A stretch of DNA of 64,000 nt, from assembly GCF_900116865.1 (NCBI RefSeq), contig NZ_FPCD01000003.1:296049-360048 (forward strand), in the 5' to 3' direction. Below, piece by piece: positions 44,645 to 53,023 of this stretch. Each line of letters opens with the position of its first letter. Position 1 is the stretch's first letter. A program made the translations under genes and the position numbers. Under the pieces are notes generated by a model. The model worked only from the letters and a program-made list of their open reading frames with translations. It ran no database searches and was not told the origin of the DNA. Origin of the DNA: Butyrivibrio sp. M55 (GTDB lineage Bacteria; Bacillota; Clostridia; Lachnospirales; Lachnospiraceae).

Positions 44645-47578
44645 ATGTTAAACATCAACCCCGCGGACGTCATTGCCGTCCTTAAAACAATGATACCTCA
44701 GCTCGTGATTCTCGGTGTGGTATTATTGGCAGCAATCATCGCAACATTGACAGTTATAAAGAAGAAAGAGCCGGTACGCAAATTTGTGCGTAAGCAGGCA
44801 TGGCTCGCATTCTTCCTTACAGTTGTCATCGTGATTTCCAACATTTTGCTTGTTCCCATGTATTCCATGGTGAATATGGCAATGGGTGGAGGAACTATTT
44901 CAGACGAAGCTATCGATGAGGCTAAGGCGCTCTGTACAGAGATAGCTGAAGAAGGCATCGTTATGCTTAAGAACGATGCATCTACACTTCCTCTTGCAGA
45001 GGGTAGCAAGGTAAACGTATTTGGATGGTCTTCTACCAATCCCATTTACGGTGGCACAGGATCCGGAGCTCTTTCAGATGCTTATCCTACGGTAGATTTC
45101 CTTACAGGACTTACCGATGCAGGAATCGAGTACAATCAGGATCTTGTTGATTACTACAAGGGCTGGAGAGATTCAAGACCGATGGTTGGAATGATGGGTC
45201 AGGACTGGACTATTCCTGAGCCTATGGTTTCTGATTATGAGAACCTGATCACAGATTCTAAGAACTATTCCGATACAGCAATTTTGTTCATTGCCCGTTC
45301 AGGTGGAGAAGGTGCGGATCTTCCTACTTCTTACGACGGACAGGATACATTCTCAGCTGAGGGACCTTTTGGTGCACTTGGTGTTCGCTATTCAGATCAG
45401 CAGGATGATCTTGATGCTTCCAAGTCTTACCTTGAGATCTCTAACAGAGAGAAGGCACTTCTTGATAAAGTAACATCATTATTTGATAAGGTTATCGTAG
45501 TTGTAAATTCTGCAAATGCCATGGAGCTTGGCTTTGTAAAAGATTATTCACAGATCAAGTCTGTAATCTACTGCCCAGGCACAGGTCAGACAGGTTTTGA
45601 TGGTCTTGGGGAGATCATCGCAGGTAAGGTTAATCCTTCAGGAAAGACTGCTGACATTTTCCTTGCAGATCTTATGAACACACCTACATCAAATAACTTT
45701 GGTGATTTTGATTACACAAACATGAGCGAATTTGCCGTTGATAACATGTTCGCTGAGGGAGGCAAGGCTTTCCCTACATTCGTAAATTATGTAGAGGGTA
45801 TCTACGTAGGATATAAGTTTTATGAGACTGCAGCTGTTGAAGCAGCAGCCGGAAACTATGAATTTGATTATGATGCAAATGTAGTTTATCCGTTTGGATA
45901 CGGACTTTCTTACACAACATTCACTCAGGAGATGGGTGAAATAAACAACGACGGTACAAACATTTCATTCGATGTTACCGTTACAAACACAGGTAATGTT
46001 GCAGGTAAGGATGTTGTAGAAGTTTACTTCAATCCTCCTTATACAAACGGCGGAATCGAAAAGGCCGCAGCAAACTTAGTTGCTTTTGAAAAGACAGAGA
46101 CTCTTGAGCCCGGTGCTTCCATAACAGTTTCAATTTCTTTCCCTGTGGAAGATATGGCTTCATATGACACATACGGACACGGATGCTATGTACTTGAGTC
46201 CGGAGATTATGAGATTTCCATCAACACTGATTCTCACAATAAGATCGCAGCAAAGACTGTAAATATCGGTACAGAAGTTGTATACGATCAGAACAACAAA
46301 CGTTCAACAGATCAGGTTGCAGCAACAAATCAGTTTGGATTTGCAGAAGGCGGTGTTACATATCTTTCACGTGCAGACGGATTTAAGAACTACGCAGAAG
46401 CAACTGCAGCTCCCAAGTCATTTGAGCTTGCAGACGAGTATAAAAAAGATTATGTAAATAACACAAATTATAACGAAGCAGATTACAATAACGATGCAGA
46501 TGTTATGCCTACTACAGGCGCTAAGAACGGCCTTAAGTTAGAGCAGCTTCGCGGACTTGACTATGACGATCCTACATGGGATACACTCCTTGATGAGATG
46601 AGTGTTTCAGAGATGAACACTTTGATCGAGCTTGGTGGTTACGAGACTTCAGCAGTTGATTCTATCGGAAAAGTAATGACTTATGACTGTGACGGCCCTG
46701 CATCTATCAACAACAACTTTACACATCAGGGATCTATCGGATTCCCTGCAGCTGTAATGATCGCATGCACATGGAACAAAGATATAGCTCATAGATTCGG
46801 TGCTTCTATCGGACGTATGGCTAACGATATGGACGTATCAGGCTGGTACGCTCCTGCAACCAATACACACAGATCTGCTTTTGCAGGACGTAACTTCGAG
46901 TATTACTCAGAAGACGGAGTACTTGCAGGCTGGATGTGCGCAAATGCAGTACAGGGTGCACGTGAGTGGGGCGTATACTCATACGTTAAGCACTTTGCTA
47001 CCAACGACCAGGAAACAAACCGTACCGGACTTCTCTGCACATGGCTTAATGAGCAGTCTCTTCGTGAGATCTACCTTAAGTCTTTCGAGATAGCATTTAA
47101 GAACGGTAATCCCGGTGCAACAATGGTTGCCTTCAACAACATCGGTGTAATACCTGCTGAGGCATGCTCTGCACTTCTTAACACAGTCCTTCGTGGCGAG
47201 TGGGGATTCCGCGGTTTTGCTGAGACAGACTACTTCGGTGGATACGGATATCAGGATGCCGATCGTATGATCAGAGGTGGTTGTGACCTTATGCTTGCAA
47301 CATATTCAACACCTGAGTCAACAGTAACAGACCAGACAAGTGCAACATCAGTTAATGCTATGAGAACCGCTTCCAAGAACATCCTGTACACAGTAGTTAA
47401 CAGCCGTGCTTATGACAAGGCAGTTAATACAGGACTTCCTACATGGGTTAAGATTCTCATCGGTGTAGATGTTCTTCTTGTAGGATTTATCGGATTCCTT
47501 GAGTATCGTGCAGTTACGGCATATCTCGCAAAGAAGAAGGAAGAAGAGCCTGCAGTTGAACAGCAGACACAGGAATAA
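44645..47578 (+). CDS. Membrane-anchored GH3 enzyme with inverted domain order
   Basis: A 977-residue GH3 glycosidase. Two N-terminal membrane helices (about 14-35 and 52-72) are followed by the sandwich domain (about 95-400), the FnIII-like domain (about 430-560), and only then the TIM barrel (about 600-920) with nucleophile D862 in FAETDYFGG. One last membrane helix (about 933-955) precedes a charged tail. So the usual order (barrel, sandwich, FnIII) is circularly permuted, as known for some ruminal Butyrivibrio and Ruminococcus beta-glucosidases. The anchors place the catalytic parts outside the membrane. ATG 44645 follows AGGAGGAG. Confidence 0.92.
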   Translation: MLNINPADVIAVLKTMIPQLVILGVVLLAAIIATLTVIKKKEPVRKFVRKQAWLAFFLTVVIVISNILLVPMYSMVNMAMGGGTISDEAIDEAKALCTEIAEEGIVMLKNDASTLPLAEGSKVNVFGWSSTNPIYGGTGSGALSDAYPTVDFLTGLTDAGIEYNQDLVDYYKGWRDSRPMVGMMGQDWTIPEPMVSDYENLITDSKNYSDTAILFIARSGGEGADLPTSYDGQDTFSAEGPFGALGVRYSDQQDDLDASKSYLEISNREKALLDKVTSLFDKVIVVVNSANAMELGFVKDYSQIKSVIYCPGTGQTGFDGLGEIIAGKVNPSGKTADIFLADLMNTPTSNNFGDFDYTNMSEFAVDNMFAEGGKAFPTFVNYVEGIYVGYKFYETAAVEAAAGNYEFDYDANVVYPFGYGLSYTTFTQEMGEINNDGTNISFDVTVTNTGNVAGKDVVEVYFNPPYTNGGIEKAAANLVAFEKTETLEPGASITVSISFPVEDMASYDTYGHGCYVLESGDYEISINTDSHNKIAAKTVNIGTEVVYDQNNKRSTDQVAATNQFGFAEGGVTYLSRADGFKNYAEATAAPKSFELADEYKKDYVNNTNYNEADYNNDADVMPTTGAKNGLKLEQLRGLDYDDPTWDTLLDEMSVSEMNTLIELGGYETSAVDSIGKVMTYDCDGPASINNNFTHQGSIGFPAAVMIACTWNKDIAHRFGASIGRMANDMDVSGWYAPATNTHRSAFAGRNFEYYSEDGVLAGWMCANAVQGAREWGVYSYVKHFATNDQETNRTGLLCTWLNEQSLREIYLKSFEIAFKNGNPGATMVAFNNIGVIPAEACSALLNTVLRGEWGFRGFAETDYFGGYGYQDADRMIRGGCDLMLATYSTPESTVTDQTSATSVNAMRTASKNILYTVVNSRAYDKAVNTGLPTWVKILIGVDVLLVGFIGFLEYRAVTAYLAKKKEEEPAVEQQTQE

Positions 47579-47621
47579 ATTGCATACACACCTCTCTTTC
47601 AAAATAAAAAATAATCGAGGA

Positions 47622-47656
47622 AACTCCCCGTTGGTATATGCCGACGGGGAGTTTTC
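47622..47656 (+). terminator. Terminator after the GH3 operon
   Basis: A 12-base stem with arms AACTCCCCGTTGG and CCGACGGGGAGTT (47622-47653), one wobble pair and a short T run. Confidence 0.85.
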
Positions 47657-47664
47657 GTGTGGAT

Positions 47665-47701
47665 TTAAAAAGCGGACAACTTGTGATACAAAGTTGCCCG
47701 C
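47665..47701 (-). terminator. Terminator of putP (minus strand)
   Basis: A stem of arms GCGGGCAACTT and AAGTTGTCCGC (plus 47672-47701) followed on the minus strand by TTTTT. Confidence 0.85.
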
Positions 47702-47708
47702 TTATTTC

Positions 47709-49262
47709 TTATGATTTTATTTCTACTTTCTCAAAAGAGTCTATGATCGATGCGGATGGTTCTTTTGTCAAAAGACTTACGACGAAAATAAATATTATGC
47801 TTACAATGAAGGCCGGTGCAAGTTCATACAGATTCCAAACACCGCCTAAAGGACGTACCAAGTATTTCCAGACAAACACCATTGCGCCGCCTGATATCAT
47901 TCCTGCCATCGCGCCAAATCTGTTCATTCTCTTCCAGTAGAGCGAGAGAATCATGCAGGGTCCAAACACTGCACCAAATCCTGCCCAGGCAAAAGATACG
48001 ATTCCAAAGACAGAGCTGTTAGGATCCCAAGCGATAACGACGCCTAATACTGCGACTGCGATAAGAGTTGCTCTTGCAGTAAGCATGGCTGCGGCTTCGG
48101 ATAAGTTGATTCCAAGGGTTTCCTGAATGATGTTTTCGGAAACTGAGGATGAAGCGGCAATCAGCTGTGAGTCTGCGGTTGACATTGTAGATGCAAGAAT
48201 ACCCGCAATTACAAGTCCTGCCAAAAGAGCAAATAAGAAGTTGTGCTCACTTATCTTTTGCGCCAGAACAACGATAAGAGTTTCGGCCTTAGCTGAACTT
48301 GAAAGGTTATCGTTATCGATAAGAGATGCAAGTGCGCCGCTCTGCGACAGTGCTCTTCCGACAATTCCGAAGAATGCAGCAATCGATAATGAGAAAACTA
48401 CCCACACTGAGGCGATTCTTCTGGAAAGTTTTAATTCCGAAGCATTTCTTATAGCCATGAATCTGAGGAGAATATGTGGCATTCCGAAATAACCAAGTCC
48501 CCAGCAGAAAGTAGTTATTTTTGAGAACAGTCCGTAAGGATCGGCTGAATTTGTTGCATTGTTGTATGTTGCGTTTACATCTATATAGCCCGGAAGTGCA
48601 GCTATATTATCCATAACAGCGCCTATTCCGCCTGCTGAAACAATACCGTAGCCTACAACAAAAAATAAAGCAATTGTCATTACGATTGACTGAATGAAGT
48701 CAGTCTTTGATGCTGCAAGGAAGCCGCCTGTTGTGGTGTATCCAACGATAATAACCGCTGAAGCTATCATGGCAAGCTGGTAATTTACTCCAAACAATGA
48801 GGAGAAGAGCTTACCGCAGGCTGAAAAACCTGAAGCGGTATATGGAACGAAGAAAACAAGAATAAAGAGCGCACCGATGCACAGGATAATATTGCTGTTA
48901 TCTTCAAAGCGCTTTTTGAAATAGTCGGGAATCGTGATTGCATCGACTTCGGCAGTGTAATTGCGAAGCCTCTTGGCAGTAAAGAGCCAATTGAGATAGG
49001 TTCCCACGATAAGACCGAATGCTGTCCAACCTGCATCAGCTATTCCCGAGAAGTATGCAAGTCCCGGAACACCCATAAGCAGGTAAGAGCTCATGTCCGA
49101 TGCTTCAGCACTCATGGCTGTTACAAACGGTCCCAGCTTTCTTCCGCCGAGATAAAAATCTTTGACATCATTGGTCTCTCTTGAACTTACGAAACCAACA
49201 AGGAGCATCATCGCCAGATAGGCGAGAATAGAAACAATAATTCCGATTTGAGATGTTGTCAT
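47709..49262 (-). CDS. putP: Sodium/proline symporter PutP
   Basis: A 517-residue secondary transporter of the sodium:solute symporter family with about 13 helices, including the N-terminal NDVKDFYLGGRKLG and SAEASDMSSYLLMGVPG (sodium/proline site around Ser57 and neighbours) and the GGFLAASKTDFIQ segment. These features point to proline, not glucose or pantothenate. ATG 49262 follows AAAGGGGAAAAG. Monocistronic, divergent from the pilus operon; the shared upstream region holds the second TTAAG double site. Confidence 0.92.
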   Translation of the reverse strand: MTTSQIGIIVSILAYLAMMLLVGFVSSRETNDVKDFYLGGRKLGPFVTAMSAEASDMSSYLLMGVPGLAYFSGIADAGWTAFGLIVGTYLNWLFTAKRLRNYTAEVDAITIPDYFKKRFEDNSNIILCIGALFILVFFVPYTASGFSACGKLFSSLFGVNYQLAMIASAVIIVGYTTTGGFLAASKTDFIQSIVMTIALFFVVGYGIVSAGGIGAVMDNIAALPGYIDVNATYNNATNSADPYGLFSKITTFCWGLGYFGMPHILLRFMAIRNASELKLSRRIASVWVVFSLSIAAFFGIVGRALSQSGALASLIDNDNLSSSAKAETLIVVLAQKISEHNFLFALLAGLVIAGILASTMSTADSQLIAASSSVSENIIQETLGINLSEAAAMLTARATLIAVAVLGVVIAWDPNSSVFGIVSFAWAGFGAVFGPCMILSLYWKRMNRFGAMAGMISGGAMVFVWKYLVRPLGGVWNLYELAPAFIVSIIFIFVVSLLTKEPSASIIDSFEKVEIKS

Positions 49263-49571
49263 TTCTTTTCCCCTTTAGCTTTTCATTATGTAGTTAATTA
49301 ATCGTATTTACACAATACTATATTAGCGAGATAAAGGGAAGAAGTGTTTGCAAAATCGAGCCTTAAGGAAATCTTAAGAGTATTAATTTTATGACTTTAT
49401 ATGGAGTGATTTTAAATCAAATAGTACGAGAAAACATATATTAAATAACGTAGCGGTGATATGTGCAAATCGTAGAACACACTTTTGACGCGGGTTGCGC
49501 GATGAAAATTTTATTTCATAAGGTTTGGAAAAAATATTAATTGTGCAAAATGCTGAAAAGAAATTTGCCTA
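49263..49571. other. Divergent intergenic region putP / pilus operon
   Basis: No gene is seen. It holds the TTAAG double site (49363-49379) and further AT-rich DNA. On the minus strand CTTCTT, 16 bases and TATAGT is a weak promoter candidate for putP (about 49308-49340). Confidence 0.4.
49363..49379. repeat. TTAAG double site (11-base period), copy 2
   Basis: TTAAG at 49363-49367 and 49374-49378, in 17 bases identical to those at 20216-20232. It lies 101 bases upstream of putP and about 190 bases upstream of the pilus-operon promoter at 49572, so putP is the nearer target. Confidence 0.6.
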
Positions 49572-49600
49572 TTTACAAACAAAAATTCAAGTGATAAATT
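49572..49600 (+). promoter_or_regulatory. Promoter of the Tad pilus operon
   Basis: TTTACA (49572-49577), 17 bases, then TAAATT (49595-49600) with TGA in front. A 9-base inverted repeat ATTTACAAA / TTTGTAAAT (49571-49579 and 49599-49607) spans the promoter. Confidence 0.6.
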
Positions 49601-49647
49601 TGTAAATCGCGAGCTCGAAAAAAACGAAAGGAGAAAATCTAATTTAC

Positions 49648-50055
49648 GTGATTTTGATATTGTTCTTAACGGGAGCAGTATTCACAGATCTCTACAGAGA
49701 TAAGATTTATAATCTCTGGGTGATACCGGGAATGATCGCCGGAATCGTGGGATCTGCGCTGGCAGGAAAGGATAATCTTATTTCTTGTCTGACAGCGATT
49801 GGAATTACTTTTGCTATATTGCTTCCTGTGTATCTTCTTAAAGGAATTGCTGCGGGAGATGTTAAACTCTTTATGTCAGCAGCGTCTTTCCTATCCATTG
49901 AGGACACAATGTCCTGTATCATAATGGCTTTCTTTGTAGCCGGTCTGATCTCTTTGTCGATTCTCTTGTTTAAAAGAAATAAGAAAAAGACTATCCACTT
50001 CGCAGTACCTGTTCTCGTAAGTGCGATTTTTACCTTAGGAGGTGTGGTTGTATGA
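49648..50055 (+). CDS. Prepilin peptidase, first copy (TadV/CpaA type)
   Basis: A 135-residue membrane protein with four or five helices of the A24 aspartic peptidase family. The two catalytic Asp are in the N-terminal FTDLYRDKIYN and in AAGDVKLF (the GxGD-type motif, here A-G-D). It cleaves and may methylate Flp-type prepilins. The start is uncertain: GTG 49648 is far (13 bases) from AAAGGAGA; an in-frame ATT at 49642 is better placed but a very rare start. The end overlaps the next gene (ATGA). Confidence 0.85.
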   Translation: MILILFLTGAVFTDLYRDKIYNLWVIPGMIAGIVGSALAGKDNLISCLTAIGITFAILLPVYLLKGIAAGDVKLFMSAASFLSIEDTMSCIIMAFFVAGLISLSILLFKRNKKKTIHFAVPVLVSAIFTLGGVVV

Positions 50056-51071
50056 ACAGACCTTTACTTACGATCTGTGACACGGAAAAGGATTATTGCA
50101 GAAGACTGGATGAATATTTGAGAGATCATCTGAATTTGTCTTTTGAAATCTGTTCATTCACCGATGCAGAGATTTTTAAAGAGTTTGTAAAAGAGAAGAT
50201 TCCTGAACTTTCTGTTCTCTCACAGAGTGTGTACTCGGCGCTTTTAGAAGGAGGAAGCATCAAAGCTGTAAAAAACATTTTGGTGCTTGATGAAGCAAAT
50301 TCCTCTGTGAATGAGGACGAAAGTCAGGAAGAAGAAAAGAATGTATGCCATATAAGTAAGTATCTTCCTGCGGGAAAGATAATAGATGGCATTTTGGATT
50401 TCTGTGTGAAGATTCCCGGTAATATCGGGAATCTTGATGCAGAGAGAGGCTCGGAAAAGGTAAAACTTCTGGGACTTTTTTCACCACTTTCAAGGTGTGG
50501 GCAAACGGCGTTTGCCGTAAAACTTTGTGAGGAACTTTCAAAGCATGGTAAGACAATGCTCCTTAACTTTGACAGTTTTTCAATGGTCACAGAGATAATG
50601 GGGCAGGATGCGGAAGAGGATATCACGGATCTTCTTTATTACTCCGAGTGTGAAGAGGGAAAGTTTTCTGTATATCTTGAGAGGATTAAGAGAAATGCAA
50701 GAGGATTTGATTTTGTTCCGCCTGCAAAGACGGCAACTCAGATAAAAGAAATTACTTTTGAGAGAATCAAGTCGCTTACAGAGCTGCTTTCTGAAATCGC
50801 GGGATATGAGTACATTGTTCTTGATCTTTCCGAGTTCCCGGATGGCCTTTTTGATATCCTGAGAATTTGCACAAGAGTATTTACTGTTGTGGGCGAGAGC
50901 AGGGAAGAAAATTATAAGCTTGAGCAGTATACGAAAGTACTTGGGCAGAACGGATATGACGATGTGCTTGCGAATACCGTGAGATGTCTTTTCCCTAAAG
51001 ACGGCTCTTACGGAGGGCTTTCAACCTATGCGAGTGAAATGCTTGCGAGGGAGGAGCTTGTAAGTGAGTGA
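50052..51071 (+). CDS. TadZ/CpaE-like pilus localisation protein with degenerate P-loop
   Basis: A 339-residue protein: an N-terminal receiver-like domain (about 1-125) and a MinD/ParA-type domain. The deviant Walker A position has SPLSRCGQTAF (144-154), with Gln151 where the P-loop Lys is expected, so ATP hydrolysis is doubtful. TadZ proteins place the pilus machine at the pole or septum, and some lack ATPase motifs. The receiver-like domain is also degenerate. It sits between the peptidase gene and the ATPase gene, overlapping both. Confidence 0.8.
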   Translation: MNRPLLTICDTEKDYCRRLDEYLRDHLNLSFEICSFTDAEIFKEFVKEKIPELSVLSQSVYSALLEGGSIKAVKNILVLDEANSSVNEDESQEEEKNVCHISKYLPAGKIIDGILDFCVKIPGNIGNLDAERGSEKVKLLGLFSPLSRCGQTAFAVKLCEELSKHGKTMLLNFDSFSMVTEIMGQDAEEDITDLLYYSECEEGKFSVYLERIKRNARGFDFVPPAKTATQIKEITFERIKSLTELLSEIAGYEYIVLDLSEFPDGLFDILRICTRVFTVVGESREENYKLEQYTKVLGQNGYDDVLANTVRCLFPKDGSYGGLSTYASEMLAREELVSE

Positions 51072-52308
51072 TTTTGATGAGCTTAAAAAAGATGTAAAGT
51101 CTAAAGTTTTGCAGTCGCTTGATTTTTCAAAGGATATTTCCGATGAGGAAATGTTTGAACTGATCGATAGGGAATTATCTGTAAGTACGCGTGGGCGTGC
51201 AATCTCAATGGAGCTTAGAAAGAATCTAAGGCTCCGAATATTTCATTCGATAAGAAAACTTGATATTTTGCAGGAACTTGTTGATGATCCTGAAGTTACG
51301 GAGATTATGATAAACGGCGTCGACAATATTTTCACCGAGAGGAACGGAAGAATTGTCAGACAGGAACTGGGATTTGAGTCCAAAGAAAAACTTGAGGATA
51401 TCGTTCAGCAGATAGTTGCTTCGTGCAACAGAGTTGTAAATGAGTCTTCGCCAATTGTGGATGCAAGATTGTCCAACGGATCCAGAGTAAATATTGTTCT
51501 TAGTCCGGTTGCGTTAAACGGGCCAATAATTACGATAAGAAGATTTCCCGAAAATCCCATGACTATGGAAAAACTTATAGAATTTGGCGCACTTACGCCA
51601 TACATAAGGGATTATCTGGCGCAGCTTGTAAGAGCAGGTTACAACATTTTTATTTCAGGTGGTACCGGTTCGGGAAAGACAACTTTTTTGAATGCTCTTT
51701 CCAACTACATTCCAAAGGACTTAAGAGTCATCACTATCGAGGATAATGCTGAGTTGCAAATCAGGGAAGTTCCAAATCTTGTAAGACTTGAAGCAAGAAA
51801 TGCAAATGTGGAAGGCTGCAAGGAGATTACGATAAGAGACCTGATCAAGTCTTCACTTCGAATGAGACCTGACTGGATCATTGTAGGTGAGGTCAGAGGA
51901 AGCGAGTGCGTAGATATGCTTCAGGCTATGAATACCGGTCATATGGCGATGTCTACAGGCCATGCCAACAGCGCGTCAGATATGCTTTCCCGAATTGAGA
52001 CGATGGTGCTCATGGGAATGGACATTCCGCTTTCTGCGATAAGAGGTCAGATTGCTTCCGGAATCGATATTGTGGTTCATCTCGGAAGGCTTCGCGACAG
52101 GTCGAGGAAAGTGCTTGAGATATGCGAACTTTCGAAAGAACCCGATTCTGGTTCGGGAAGAATTATGACAAATACTCTTTTTAGATTTGTGGAAACGGGA
52201 ATGGATAATGACGGCAAAATAGCCGGTGAATGGAGGAAAGTCGGTGACATTTCAAACAATGAAAAACTTCTTTCTGCAGGTATTAAACTTCCGACCGACG
52301 ATAAATGA
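51064..52308 (+). CDS. tadA: Pilus assembly ATPase TadA/CpaF
   Basis: A 414-residue secretion ATPase of the VirB11/CpaF family. Seen: Walker A GGTGSGKT (199-206), the Asp box DDPEVTEIMINGVD in the N-domain, Walker B and His-box region (RMRPDWIIVGEVRGSE, TGHMAMSTGHANSA). It powers Flp pilus assembly from the cytoplasm. GTG 51064 overlaps the previous stop by 8 bases and has GAGGAG 8 bases before it. Confidence 0.96.
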   Translation: MSDFDELKKDVKSKVLQSLDFSKDISDEEMFELIDRELSVSTRGRAISMELRKNLRLRIFHSIRKLDILQELVDDPEVTEIMINGVDNIFTERNGRIVRQELGFESKEKLEDIVQQIVASCNRVVNESSPIVDARLSNGSRVNIVLSPVALNGPIITIRRFPENPMTMEKLIEFGALTPYIRDYLAQLVRAGYNIFISGGTGSGKTTFLNALSNYIPKDLRVITIEDNAELQIREVPNLVRLEARNANVEGCKEITIRDLIKSSLRMRPDWIIVGEVRGSECVDMLQAMNTGHMAMSTGHANSASDMLSRIETMVLMGMDIPLSAIRGQIASGIDIVVHLGRLRDRSRKVLEICELSKEPDSGSGRIMTNTLFRFVETGMDNDGKIAGEWRKVGDISNNEKLLSAGIKLPTDDK

Positions 52309-53008
52309 TTTGCCGGTACTGGTTCAGGGAGCGGTAATCGTGGTTCTTTTCGGAAGATTGTTTTATGATTCGTGGATTGCGGTAGTATTTCTTTTGCCAC
52401 TTGTTATACCGTGGTTTTTCTATAGAAAGAAAATCGAAAAAATGAAGAGAGTAAGGATTCTTGGAATTCAGTTCAGAGATGCCATAGCATCTGCGCTCAC
52501 AAGCCTTAAGGCGGGATATTCCATTGAAAACGCATTTAGGGAATCGGGAAGAGATATGGAACTTCTTTATGGAAAAAAGAGCCCTATCTGTCAGGAACTA
52601 AAGCGTATATATAAAGGACTTGGAAACAACATACCGCTTGAGAAACTTATCGGAAGACTTGGAAAGGAAAGCGGCAACGCTGATATAGAGGAGTTTGCGG
52701 AGGTTTTTGCCGTGGCAAAAAGGAGCGGCGGAAACATGACTGATATTATTGAAAGAACGATATCGGTTATTTCAAGAAAGATGGATGTCGAAAAAGAAAT
52801 CGATGTTTTGATAAGTTCAAAGCGATTGGAAGCTGGGATAATGAATATTGTTCCGTTTTTTATCATCTTCTATATAAGTATCACCAGTAACGGCTTTTTT
52901 GATCCGTTATATCACAATGTTGTGGGAGTAATCCTTATGACAATCTGCATGCTCGTGTACTTTGCGGCATATCTTTTATCTCAGAAGATTGTAAATATCT
53001 CAATATAA
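52259..53008 (+). CDS. tadB: Tad pilus inner-membrane protein TadB
   Basis: About 249 residues of the type II secretion F family: membrane helices near the N-terminus, a cytoplasmic helical T2SSF domain (FRDAIASALTSLKAGYSIENAFRES, LIGRLGKESGNADIEEFAEVF, KRSGGNM) and two C-terminal helices. The start is unclear: ATG 52259 overlaps tadA by 50 bases, GTG 52226 by 83; neither has a strong ribosome site. With TadC it forms the membrane platform. Confidence 0.85.
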   Translation: MKNFFLQVLNFRPTINDLPVLVQGAVIVVLFGRLFYDSWIAVVFLLPLVIPWFFYRKKIEKMKRVRILGIQFRDAIASALTSLKAGYSIENAFRESGRDMELLYGKKSPICQELKRIYKGLGNNIPLEKLIGRLGKESGNADIEEFAEVFAVAKRSGGNMTDIIERTISVISRKMDVEKEIDVLISSKRLEAGIMNIVPFFIIFYISITSNGFFDPLYHNVVGVILMTICMLVYFAAYLLSQKIVNISI

Positions 53009-53023
53009 CAAAGGTAGTTTTAT

